Part shown: positions 52,493-61,290 of the stretch, piece after piece | Layout: every line of letters begins with the position of its first letter | Position numbering within the stretch: position 1 is the first letter of the stretch | Assembly: GCF_963259705.1 (NCBI RefSeq) | Contig: NC_081842.1 | Location: forward strand, 62,012,787 to 62,076,786 | From: Myotis daubentonii | Lineage: Eukaryota; Chordata; Mammalia; Chiroptera; Vespertilionidae | DNA: 64,000 bases | Direction: 5' to 3' | Notes under the pieces: generated by a model | Seen by the model: only the letters and a program-made list of their open reading frames with translations | Told to the model about the DNA's origin: nothing | Databases searched by the model: none | Program-made: the position numbers and the translations under genes

Positions 52493-52914
52493 GTAACTTA
52501 GGAGTCTATGAAGGATAGAGCTGGAATTTGAGAGAATTAGACAGAGAGACCCTGGAGGGACCAATTAAAACAAAGAGGCATAAGGGAGACAAGAAGTAAC
52601 TCAATGGTAAAACAGAGAAAGACATAAAGAGAAAAAAACAAGATGGTGAACTACACATAAAAGAAATTAAGTTCTCTCTTCTCCTGATAATCTGAGAGAA
52701 GGCTTTTGTGAATGGCATGTGCTTGCCTGAAATTAGTTCTTGAATGTACAGAGTTCTTCTTCACCTCTGTACCTTAAACTTGGAGCTTCCACACCAGAAG
52801 CTGATCCCATCCATCCTCCTTGAAGCCCCGGTGTACATATCTTCTACTCACTTATGAAGCCTTTATTGATTTGCTCCTTTCAACTCCCACCACAGTGGAG
52901 TAGATTACTCAACA
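52493..52914. other. Unassigned DNA
   Basis: No retroviral coding region and no named repeat seen. Confidence 0.35.
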
Positions 52915-53230
52915 ATTTAATAACACATATTCATTGTGTGTCTAATGTAAGGGGGCTCCATGCTAGGCACCGGCTATAAGACAGCAAATCAAACACACCC
53001 AGTTCCTGCTCTTGTGTAGCTCTCCCCACTTGGTGCCACTGCCAAGCCTTCTCAAACATGTGTGCTACTATTATTTGAAATACTTAATTGTCTTGAAATT
53101 ATGTGTTTCTGTCCCCTATCAGATTGTTAGTCCTTGAGGGCAAGCACTATGTCTTAATCAAGTTTTTATCCTCAGTACTTACTGGAGTGCCTGGAATATA
53201 ATAGTAACTAGCAGGCATATGTATAATGAA
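52915..53230. repeat. Two L2 fragments in opposite orientation
   Basis: 52915-53025 (minus): TGTGTCTAATGTAAGGGGGCTCCATGCTAGGCACCGGCTATAAGACAGC. 53045-53230 (plus): TGTTAGTCCTTGAGGGCAAGCACTATGTC ... CAGTACTTACTGGAGTGCCTGGAATATAATAGTAAC. Confidence 0.6.
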
Positions 53231-53739
53231 TGGACACTCTTTGTATTTTTACCTTTTATAAATTTGCAGACTTTGAGCATGTTCTCATTCATCTTTCACC
53301 TTCCAACAATTCCATTTCCATAAAGAAGAGCCTCCCAGGAGAATTCAGTCCCCTTTACAGACATTTTTTGAGAAATAATATCCAACTCAAGGAGATCAAC
53401 CAAAACTGGGGCAGAATTATTGTGGTGACATTAAAATGAGTTTGTTTTATTTTACATGACTATTTTCTGAAACGTTAGATTTACAAAAATATGCATTATT
53501 GGAAATTGCTTAATTTTTCATCATAGATTCCTTTATCTAGCAAATTCTAGTACACTTGAAATATGGTTTAGTTTACAGAACATTGATTTACAAATAGCTT
53601 TATCAGCAATTTATCTATTGTTTGAAATATGCAACAGCAATATATGGGAGCAGAATGAATGATAAGTTAATTAAGAACAGGGAACATAAAACTTTTTAAT
53701 CAATAGATGTAACAGATAAAATGTCCTTCAAATGAATAG
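53231..53739. other. Unassigned AT-rich DNA
   Basis: Nothing recognised. Confidence 0.35.
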
Positions 53740-54062
53740 TATGGTAGGTAAGTGGTAGGGAGAGGGACAGATGAAAATGGATCTTCCTGTGAGGTGAGGG
53801 GGTGGGAGGAAGAGGTACAAAGGGAGATAGGAAAGATGAAGAAAAGGGGATGAGAGACAGAGGGAGTCAGGTAAAGCAGAGGCATGAGCTAGAGAGAGAA
53901 GAAAAATTGAGAGAGTAGAAGTAGAGAAGCCTCAGAAGGGTCAGCAAGAGAGATGAGGAGCAGAGAGACTTGGGAGAATTGATAGAGAAGTAGATAAAAC
54001 TGATAGATAGACAAAAAAGCAAAGGGAAAGAGAGAGGGGAAAAAGGAGAGAGAGCGCAGGGC
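53740..54062. repeat. Purine-rich low-complexity tract
   Basis: About 320 bp in which A and G predominate on the plus strand (GGAAAGATGAAGAAAAGGGG, AGAGAGAGAAGAAAAATTGAG, AAAGGGAAAGAGAGAGGGGA). Mixed purine mirror-like sequence. Confidence 0.75.
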
Positions 54063-54119
54063 TAAGTGAGTGTCTACTTGTTTGGCAAAGGCCTATGCTT
54101 GCAGGGTCATCTTGGAACT

Positions 54120-54250
54120 TGGTCCTTCAGTCATTCATTCATTTGGTGGACCTTTATGGAACATGATCCAAATGCTGGGCATCGTTCTAGGTGTGGGGAT
54201 ACAGTGGTTAACAGAAAGATGAGATCTCCGTCTTCTCTGAGTTAAAGTTT
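54120..54250 (-). repeat. L2 3' terminus
   Basis: 'CAGTCATTCATTCATTTGGTGGACCTTTATGGAACATGATCCAAATGCTGGGCATCGTTCTAGGTGTGGGGATACAGTGG' is the reversed L2 end. Confidence 0.7.
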
Positions 54251-56699
54251 AGGTATGGTGATGAGATTGCCTTCTAACTCCTCTGATGTCACAGCTATAG
54301 CAGGAGGACTTGGGTTCGCACTTGGATTAGGGGCCCTTGGCACAGACATCTGTCATACTGTAGGCTTTTCTTGGAGTTTTCCTTTAAGGCCCTTTGAAAC
54401 CCTCAGCATTCATGACTCTAATCTCTTGAGCTGGACCCTTTAGTTGTAGCTCCACAGTGGATCCAGAAGGAAAAAATGGGCACCCAGCAGTCACTAAATG
54501 CAATGTCTCTTTAAGTCTTGCTGTTTATGCTTCCAAGATTTCCGTGTGTGCATGCACGTGCTGGCAGGTGTGCACACAGATTGTGCGATTGAGGCTGTGC
54601 TTTTATTGGTCACTCTTCCTGTGTTTTCTCTCCCCATAAGAAGACTGCTGAGAATATCCAACTTTTGTTGAATCCCCCATCATGGGAAGTTGTGATGATC
54701 TTGGTAGGGATGCCAGTTAAGTAGACCTGTGCTGGGATTGGGCAATAAAGACCAGGGGTTGGCCAGGCATGGGAGTTACCCAGCACAGACATAAGTAGAT
54801 GGGCCCAGGGAGAGACCTGTTGCAGAGGGGGCACTAAAGCTAATTAGAAAGAACAGATCTATCAAGTCTAAAGAAAGAGGTGAGGGCTAGAAAGAAAAAA
54901 TGAGGCCAGGAAGACTGGAGCTGAGAAAATGCAGGGTTAAGGCTGAAGATGGAACAAAATGAGGATGAGGGAAGTCTTTTGAGGGGATTGGGAGGCCTGG
55001 AGTTTCTTCTTAATGGTTGTTGGCAGTGTGGGTAAATGGACAGTCTGCTAGGATGAAAGAAAGCATCAGACATAAACAATTCCAATTTGGTTTGTGGCGA
55101 TCTCAGTGTAAAGAAGCAACATAATAAACAAGTAAGACTTTCAAGGTGTAATCTGAAGGCAACTATGCTTCTTGTGCTGCCCATCAATTCCCAGACTTTG
55201 GGGCCGGTGGCTACCTTCCTTTCTTGAAAGCCAGGGCAGCAGGGCAGTTTACCTACCACAAACACAATTCCGAGTAATAATAAAAACTAATCCTTATGTA
55301 AAGTTATGCTTTCCCTCTTCTCCAGCTAGTTCTTGGCCTTAAGCTAATCCCTTGCAAAGAGACAGAGTAAGGTCAGCTTTTTTCCCTTCTTTTCCCCACC
55401 GAGTAATTTGACCAATCCTTTCTCATCTTGTAAACCTTAATTTCAACCCCCATGGAGTTGTAGTGTGTGTATATTATTTTTATATTGATGTGAAGCAAAT
55501 TATTACTTTAGTAATTCATGAGCTCACAGTGCAGGCACAGCTGAGTCCTTCACTCAGAGTCTCATAAGTGGACCCAGAAGAACAAAAGGATGTACAGCAG
55601 TCACCAAATGAAAAGTCTAGCTGTCTGCTGGGTTGTGATCTCATCTGAGGCTTGAGATCCTCCTCCAAGCTTACATGGCTGCAGGCAGAATTCAGTTCCT
55701 TGCTCCTGTAGAACTCCTTGTGACTTGCTTCTTCAAGGCCGGCAGGAGAGAGCATCCCTGATCTCTAGAGGCTCTTTTCAAGGGCTCCTTGACCAAGTCA
55801 GGCCAACCCAGGACAGTCTCCCTTTTGATTACTTCAAGTCAGCTGATTAGGGACTTTACTCACATTTATAAAATGCCTCCACTTTTTGTTGTATTCTATT
55901 GGTTAGAAGCAAATCACAGGTTTTTCCCGCACTCAAGGAGGAGGGGTGTCACACAAAGGCTTGGCTACTGGGGGCAGGAGTCTCAGAGGCCAGCTTAGAA
56001 AGCTGCCTACCACAGGTGGGGAGAACATTTCTCACTTGATAAACATTGCTATGAGCTGGCCTCAGTGCTTTTTGGGCTTGACAAGTGTTTGCAGCTGACA
56101 TTCTCATTAGCAATTCTGATAGGCTTTGGAAATGCCCCAATTCCCTTTCCTGCCCTGACCACCATAGGGGTTCTTTTACCTGAGGTTTGCTAGAAACATC
56201 TGAATGTACTTGTATTACAGCTGTAATTTATAATGCTGCTCAGACCCCTGGCCTACAGCTGGCCACCTGCCCAGCCTCTCTTGGCAGAGTTCCTTGCTCC
56301 TGTAGGGGGCTCTCTTGTTCAGATTCTATGAGAATTCCATGTTGGCTCAGGGGTAGCCAGCACCTGGCTCACCAGAAACACTGCCATATGTATTTTCCTC
56401 ACAAATAGTGGGAGTGCTGGTTGCCTCCATAGGACAGTCTCTCTTTTCTCATGTTATGAGAGGCCAGCCATAACTTCTCTTATATTTTGGATTTTACAGG
56501 AATGAGCTATTCACTATTCCCTGCTCTCTAAACTGCAGAGAGCATGTTCAGTTCTCTGGGGGGTTCTGTTTCAGCTCCTTGCCCTTGGCTTGACCGGAGG
56601 GGGCAGAATCACCTCATTGAGGTCAACATTCTTGATCAAACCACTCTTGAAAAATACTTGCCTAACTTCCAACTCTCTGTTTTTTAAACCCAAGTGGTG
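54251..56699. other. Unassigned intergenic DNA
   Basis: About 2.4 kb with no gene or named repeat. The 141-codon minus-strand frame at 54840-55265 has no recognisable domain. Confidence 0.35.
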
Positions 56700-56722
56700 T
56701 TGTGTGTGTGTGTGTGTGTGTG
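56700..56722. repeat. (GT)n microsatellite
   Basis: About 11 GT units. Confidence 0.9.
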
Positions 56723-56734
56723 TTTTTAAATACC

Positions 56735-57190
56735 TACTTATATAAAAACCCTGGGTGTAACATCACGTCCAGAAGCTCAACCAACCGGAAGGAAGTCAGT
56801 CCTGAAGGGGTTGTCTTGGAAACGGCTGCGCCCTCCCCCAGCTGTTTCCCAAAGGGCGAGGTTTCAGGCAGGAACCCGCCCACAGGGTGAGGTTTCAGGC
56901 AGGAACCTGCACTCAGAGCAGAGCATGGAAGTACTGAGTCCAGCCTTCAAACCAGACCCTGACAGTAGGGAGGAGCCAGCCCCATTCCTCACAGAATCTG
57001 CTGTTGGATAGCTTGCTGTCAGTGGCCTGCCAGCCAGGAACCCCATTCACCTGCAGCCTGGACCCTGACAGGAGGGAGGAGGGAGCCCCATTCCTCACGG
57101 AATCGACAGGTGGCCAGCTTGCTGTCAGGGGCCTGCCAGCTAGGAATCCTATTCACTTGCATATCTGTATAAAGTTTTAATACATTATAT
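56735..57190 (+). mobile_element. Putative Helitron 5' part with tandem duplications
   Basis: Near the left end is TACTTATATAAAAACCCTGG, similar in style to Helitron 5' ends though without a clear TC start. Inside, GAGGTTTCAGGCAGGAACC occurs twice (about 27 bp apart), and a segment of about 110 bp (CCTGACAG.AGGGAGGAG ... ATTCACCTGCAG) is duplicated at about 56950-57050 and 57055-57160. It abuts the helicase remnant at about 57191 without any other element between them, so it may be the 5' portion of the same transposon. Confidence 0.4.
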
Positions 57191-57439
57191 TAGAGGTTGT
57201 GGTAGTACTTTTTTACCCACAGTGTCTACAGGAATTGCTGCAAATTTACTTCTTGGTGGAAGCACCTTTCATTCCCAATATAAATTACTGATTCCATAAA
57301 TGAAACTTCAATTTCTAGACTCAATATAAAGAATGACTAGAGGCCCGGTGCACAACAATTTGTGCACTCGGGGGGCAGGGGGAGGTCCCTCAGCCTGGCC
57401 TGTGCCCTCTCGCAGTCTGGGATCCCTCGGGGGATGTCT

Positions 57440-57640
57440 GGCTTGTTTTGTCCCCACCTCCCTCTGCCGCCCGGCCCGGCTTGTTTCGCGCCCGCCTCCC
57501 TCCGCCCCCTGGCCTGGCTTGTTTTTCCCCCACCTCCCTCCGCCCCCTGGCCTGGCTTGTTTCAACCCCACCTCCCTCTGCCACCTGGCCTGGCTTGTTT
57601 CTCCCCCGCCTCCACCACCTGGCTTGTTTTTGGCCACCTG
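57440..57640. repeat. Minisatellite, about 39 bp x 5-6, inside Helitron
   Basis: Units of the form GGCTTGTTT..CCCCCACCTCC, CTC.GCC.CCTGGCCT repeat with little divergence. Open frames of 117-124 codons on both strands follow from the array. Confidence 0.85.
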
Positions 57641-57664
57641 GCTTGCTTTGCTCCCAGCTGGTAT

Positions 57665-57724
57665 ATGCAAATTAACCACCATCTTTGTTGGCAGCTAATT
57701 TGCATATCATGCTGATTAGCCAAT
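57665..57724 (-). promoter_or_regulatory. CCAAT / double octamer / YY1-like block (copy 4)
   Basis: Motifs in plus coordinates: ATGCAAAT 57665-57672, CCATCTT 57679-57685, ATTTGCAT 57698-57705, CCAAT 57720-57724. Same arrangement as copy 2. On the minus strand it would point away from the helicase remnant. Confidence 0.5.
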
Positions 57725-58824
57725 GGGAGGCATAGTCAAGGTACGGTCAATTACCATGTTTGGCTATTATTAGATAGGAAGTTGCTAAAACTATTAAAAA
57801 GGCCCAACTTCTCATTATTGATGAATGCATCATGGCATCCAGTCATGCTATAAACGCCATAGACAGATTACTAAGAGAAATTATGAGTTTGAATGTTGTA
57901 TTTGGTGGGAAAGTTCTCCTTCTTGCAGGGGATTTTTGACAATGGCTCAATATTGTACCAAAGGCTATGTGGTTGGCCATAGTACAAACAAGTTTAAAGT
58001 ACTGTAATGTTTGGGGATGTTTCAGGAAGTTGTCTCTTACAACAAATATGAGATCAGAGGATTCTGCTTATAGTGGATGGTTAGGAAAACTTGGAGATGG
58101 CAAACTTGATAGCAGTTTTCATTTAGGAATGGATATTATTGAAATCCCCTGTGAAATGATTTGTAATGAATCTATTATTGAAGCTACTTTTGGAAATACT
58201 ATATCTATAGATAATATTAAAAATATATCTAAATGTGCAATTCTTTGTCCAAAAAATGAGCATGTTCAAAAATTAAATGAGGAAATTTTGGATATACTTG
58301 ATGGAGATTTTCCCACATATTTGAGTGATAATTCCATTGATTCCACAGATAATGCTGAAAAGGAAAATTTTCCCATCGAATTTCTTAATAGTATTACTCC
58401 TTTGGAAATGCCGTGTCATAAATTAAAATTGAAAGTGGGTGCAATCATCATGCTATTGAGAAATCTCAGTAGTAAATGGGGTCACTGTAATGGTACCAGA
58501 TTTATTATCAAAAGATTACGACCTATCATTATCCAAGCTGAAGTATTAACAGGATCTGCAGAGGGAGAGGTTGTTCTGATTCCAAGAATTAATTTGTCCC
58601 CATCTGACACTGGCCTCCCATTTAAATTGATTCGATGATGGTTTCCTGTGATGCCAGCATTTGTGATGCCTATTAATAAATCACAAAGACAAACTTTAGA
58701 CAGAGTAGGCATATTCCTACCTGAACCCGTTTTTGCACATGGTCAGTTATATGTTGCTTTTTCTCGAGTTTGAAGAGCATGTGATATTACAGTTAAAGTT
58801 CTAAATACTTTATCACAAAGATAA

Positions 58825-59157
58825 ATTAGTCAAGCACTCTGAAAGTGTTTTCACTCTTAATGTGGTGTACAGGGAGATATTAGAATAAGTTGAATCACTT
58901 TATCAGTCATTGTTTGCATCACTGTTGTTTTTATATCATGTTTTTGTTGTTTTTTATATCATGCCTCTGTTGTTGTTATATCCTTTTGTTACTGCTTATT
59001 TATTAATAAATTTATATATTATTTTCATATAAATTTTACTAGTTTCCTTTCATCTCTCACACTTCTATTATAGAGAAAAGGAAAATAGCAATATTAAAAT
59101 ATCTCCTCTAATTAATTCTCTTTTAATGTGCATGAATTTCATGCACCAGGCTACTAG
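58825..59157 (+). mobile_element. 3' end of the helicase-bearing Helitron
   Basis: AT-rich 3' untranslated region after TAA (58822-58824), closing with the hairpin TGCATGAATTTCATGCACCAGG and CTAG at 59154-59157. The next base starts the following unit. The terminal hairpin has the same form as in the non-autonomous copies, which supports trans-mobilisation by this family. Confidence 0.88.
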
Positions 59158-59594
59158 TCTACACTAATAAAAGACAAAGATGCTAATTGACCGTACCTTC
59201 ACTATGCCCTAACCCACGCCCACCAGCCAATCAGAGCAACTCTATGCAAATTAACCCAACCAAGATGGCGGCCAGCAGCCATGGAGCTGGAGCAAGCAGG
59301 AGGCTTGGTTGCCTGGGCGATGGAGGAAGCCAAGCTTTCCACCGGCCCTGAGCCAGCTGTGGCCTCCGCTCATGGCAACAAAGTTTCAATTATAGAAGAC
59401 AAATAAATCTCAGATACCTGCTTCCAGCCAGCCTCCACTGGGAGCTTGGGTGGCTGGGGCCTGTGGCCAGCCTGCAAACAGCCATCAGCCCCTCACAAAG
59501 GATGGCCAGGCACCCCATGGGGGACCCCCACCCTGAAGGGGCTGTGGCCAGCCTGCAAACAGCCATCAGCCCCTCACCCAGGCTGGCCAGGCAC
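59158..59594 (+). mobile_element. Helitron, middle unit of the trimer
   Basis: Begins TCTACACTAATAAAAGACA directly after the preceding CTAG, has CCAAT/octamer/AAGATGGCGGC, and two copies of the 80-bp repeat (59490-59593). It stops at GGCCAGGCA without its terminal hairpin (about 90 bp are missing compared with 29499-30192), where CTTATATATAATAAAAGGG of the next unit starts. Confidence 0.88.
59227..59272 (+). promoter_or_regulatory. CCAAT / octamer / YY1-like block (copy 5, best preserved)
   Basis: CCACGCCCACCAG, then CCAATC 59227-59232, ATGCAAAT 59244-59251, AAGATGGCGGC 59262-59272. The last is the full consensus core of YY1. Located 70-115 bp from the 5' end of a Helitron unit and followed by an ATG (GCCATGGAGC) in a good Kozak-like context. 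Activity unproven. Confidence 0.55.
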
Positions 59595-60055
59595 TTATAT
59601 ATAATAAAAGGGTAATATGCAAATTGACCCTAACAGCAGAATGACTGTGAATGACTGGTCACTATGACACACACTGACCACCAGGAGGAAGATGCTAAAT
59701 GCAGGAGCTTCCCCCTGGTGATCAGTTTGCTCCCACAGCGGGGAGCTCTGCTCAGCCACAACCAGGCTGATGGCTGCCAGTACAGTGGTGGTGGTGGGAG
59801 CCTCTCCCGCCTCCTCAGCAGCACTAAAGATATCCAACTGCAGCTTAGGCCTGCTCCCTGCTGGCAAGTGGACATCCCCTGAGGGCTCCTGGGCTGCCAG
59901 AAGGATGTCCAACTACCAGCTTAGGCCCAATCCCCTGGGGAGTTGGCCTAAGCCAGCAGGTGGTCATCCCCTGAGGGGTCCCAGACTGCAAGAGGGCACA
60001 GGTCGGGCTGAGGGACCCCCCCAAGTTCACAAATTTTTGTGCACCGGGCCTCTAG
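59595..60055 (+). mobile_element. HeliBat Helitron, last unit of the trimer
   Basis: TATATATAATAAAAGGGTAATATGC, AAATTGACCC, CACACTGACCACCAGGAGGAAG, CCCCCTGGTGATCAG, the CCTCTCCCGCCTCC segment, and the ending TTCACAAATTTTTGTGCACCGGGCCTCTAG before T (60056). Closest in this window to 24544-25005. Complete except for its very first bases. Confidence 0.92.
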
Positions 60056-60514
60056 TATATATTTAAAATTTAGAAGTGAGCCCAGAATCAGTGAAAGGCA
60101 GGTGCAGAGTAGGACCCCAGAACCACCAAGAGGCAGAAGCACACTGAGGTGCGTGGGGATGAGGAGTAGAGGATGGCGGGTCTGTCTGCAGCAAGGAAGG
60201 CCATTTAGAGACCAGACAAAGCAAAGCCATCACACTGAGAGCAAGCAGTGGAAAAGCAGATGTGCAGGAAGATGTAGACATTGCCAGGAGGGCCCAGGGA
60301 AGGGCTATGAGTTTAGGAAAGCTGTCAAGAAACAGGGAGCCAAGGGCAAAGGAGTGCCAGACAGGCAGCAGATGGCACCAAGGAGACCTTGGCTCCCAGC
60401 CAGCATCCTAACTAGATGGTATTACACACATGAAATGATTGGTGGAAGTTGAAAATTAGTAAGAAACATCAATAAATGTGTCTTTTTATTTCTATTTCTT
60501 TTAAAATTTTTGTA
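60056..60514. other. Unassigned intergenic DNA
   Basis: The 137-codon frame at 60039-60452 starts in the Helitron end and has no domain. No gene called. Confidence 0.35.
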
Positions 60515-60939
60515 CAAGTTGGGGTGCAAAAGTAGGTTTACTGTTGCAAGTACATGAAACAGTTTATTCTTGTGTTGTTATTTATTAACTAGAGGCCCGG
60601 TGCATGAATTTGTGCATGGGTGGGGGTCCCTTGGCCTGGCCAGAGATAGGGCAATTGGGCCGTCTTGCCCAGTCCCGATTGGGCCAGGGGGTGGAGGGGA
60701 GGAGGGGATGTGGGAGGTTGGCTGGCTGTAGGAGGTTGGCTGTGGGAGTGCACTGATGACCAGGGGGCAGCTCCTACATTGAGCATCTGACCCCTGGTGG
60801 TCAGTGCGTGTCATAGCTACTGGCTGGTCATCCTTTCATCTGGTTGTCCTGTTGTCTGCTCATAATGGTTGCTTAGGCTTTTATATATACAGATTATTGT
60901 ATTATTTTCCACATGAACAACTACTTTTGCCCCACCCTG
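60515..60939. mobile_element. Mariner-type MITE, interrupted by a Helitron
   Basis: Inverted ends CAAGTTGGGGTGCAAAAGTAGG (left) and CTACTTTTGCCCCACCCTG (right) flanked by TA on each side (60513-60514, 60940-60941), the Tc1/mariner target. Without the insert (60589-60893) it is about 120 bp: a non-autonomous element. Confidence 0.82.
60589..60893 (-). mobile_element. Helitron within the mariner MITE
   Basis: Minus-strand sense: TCTGTATATATAAAAGCC at 60893 (plus T at 60894), CACTGACCACCAGGGGTCAG, ending in the imperfect hairpin GTGCATG.ACAAATTCATGCAC and CCGGGCCTCTAG (60589-60592; plus A at 60588). 305 bp. Confidence 0.92.
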
Positions 60940-61199
60940 TAAATAACCTTTTAAATTAAATATAAGGCTGAAAGTTCTGTGTTGATCACAATAGGAAATA
61001 CACAGATAAGCTTTCAAAGAGTTTGTGGGGGTAAGATAAATACATAAATAACCATAGTAAGGATCAGATATACTTGTCAAAAATTCTCCATTCTGTTTCA
61101 CTATATTATTTCATACTTATTTTAAGGTTAAGCATATTATTAAAGTAATCATAATGAAAATGTTTTAAACTACACAGAAGGGTTACCCACCTACTCCAC

Positions 61200-61290
61200 A
61201 GGTAGCTGCTCTTTTTTTTTTAACTAATAGACTCTTTTAGAGCAGTGTTAGGTTTACAGAAGAACCTACTCCCAGTAACTACTAGTTTCT
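61200..61290 (-). repeat. Old L1 3'UTR fragment
   Basis: 'TTTTTTTTTTAACTAATAGACTCTTTTAGAGCAGTGTTAGGTTTACAGAAG' is the reversed 3' end of old mammalian L1 (L1M group). Confidence 0.6.

Larger units (their letters stand above)
57337..57779 (-). mobile_element. Helitron inserted in reverse into the helicase frame
   Basis: Minus-strand sense: TCCTATCTAATAATAGCC at 57779, CCAAT/octamer/YY1-like block, a repeat of about 39 bp x 5-6 (57440-57640), then GTGCACAAATTGTTGTGCAC and CTAG (57337-57340). Removing it joins the helicase reading frame exactly (…AAGAATGA + AGTTGCT…), evidence that it landed in an existing copy. The plus base to the right is A where T would be expected. Confidence 0.9.
57192..58824 (+). 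pseudogene. Helitron PIF1-type DNA helicase (3' portion of Rep/Hel), broken
   Basis: Encoded the helicase half of the Helitron Rep/helicase, which unwinds the donor strand during rolling-circle transposition. Exon-less reading frame in pieces: 57192-57336 and 57781-58824, separated by a reverse-oriented Helitron. Motifs in order: a degenerate Walker A remnant (RGCGSTF), motif Ia VSTGIAANLLLGGSTFHS, Walker B LLIIDE, motif III GDF-stop-Q (family GDFRQ), a central region, and motifs [22 protein letters not shown] and LYVAFSRV. From 57781 to 58824 the frame is continuous except for three TGA codons (57937, 58636, 58771), each at a position where the family has arginine. The Rep nuclease domain and most of the N terminus are missing, and a one-base shift is needed before 57336. 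Motif V has R for the usual G of SQGQ. Non-functional. Confidence 0.92.

Noticed and set aside
52493..52720. Possible retroviral internal region next to the LTR
   Set aside because: No gag, pol or env motif and no second LTR could be recognised, so only a solo LTR is reported.
57308..57715. Proline- or glycine-rich frames of 117-124 codons
   Set aside because: Encoded by a 39-bp Helitron minisatellite; the true information here is the helicase remnant interrupted by this insert.
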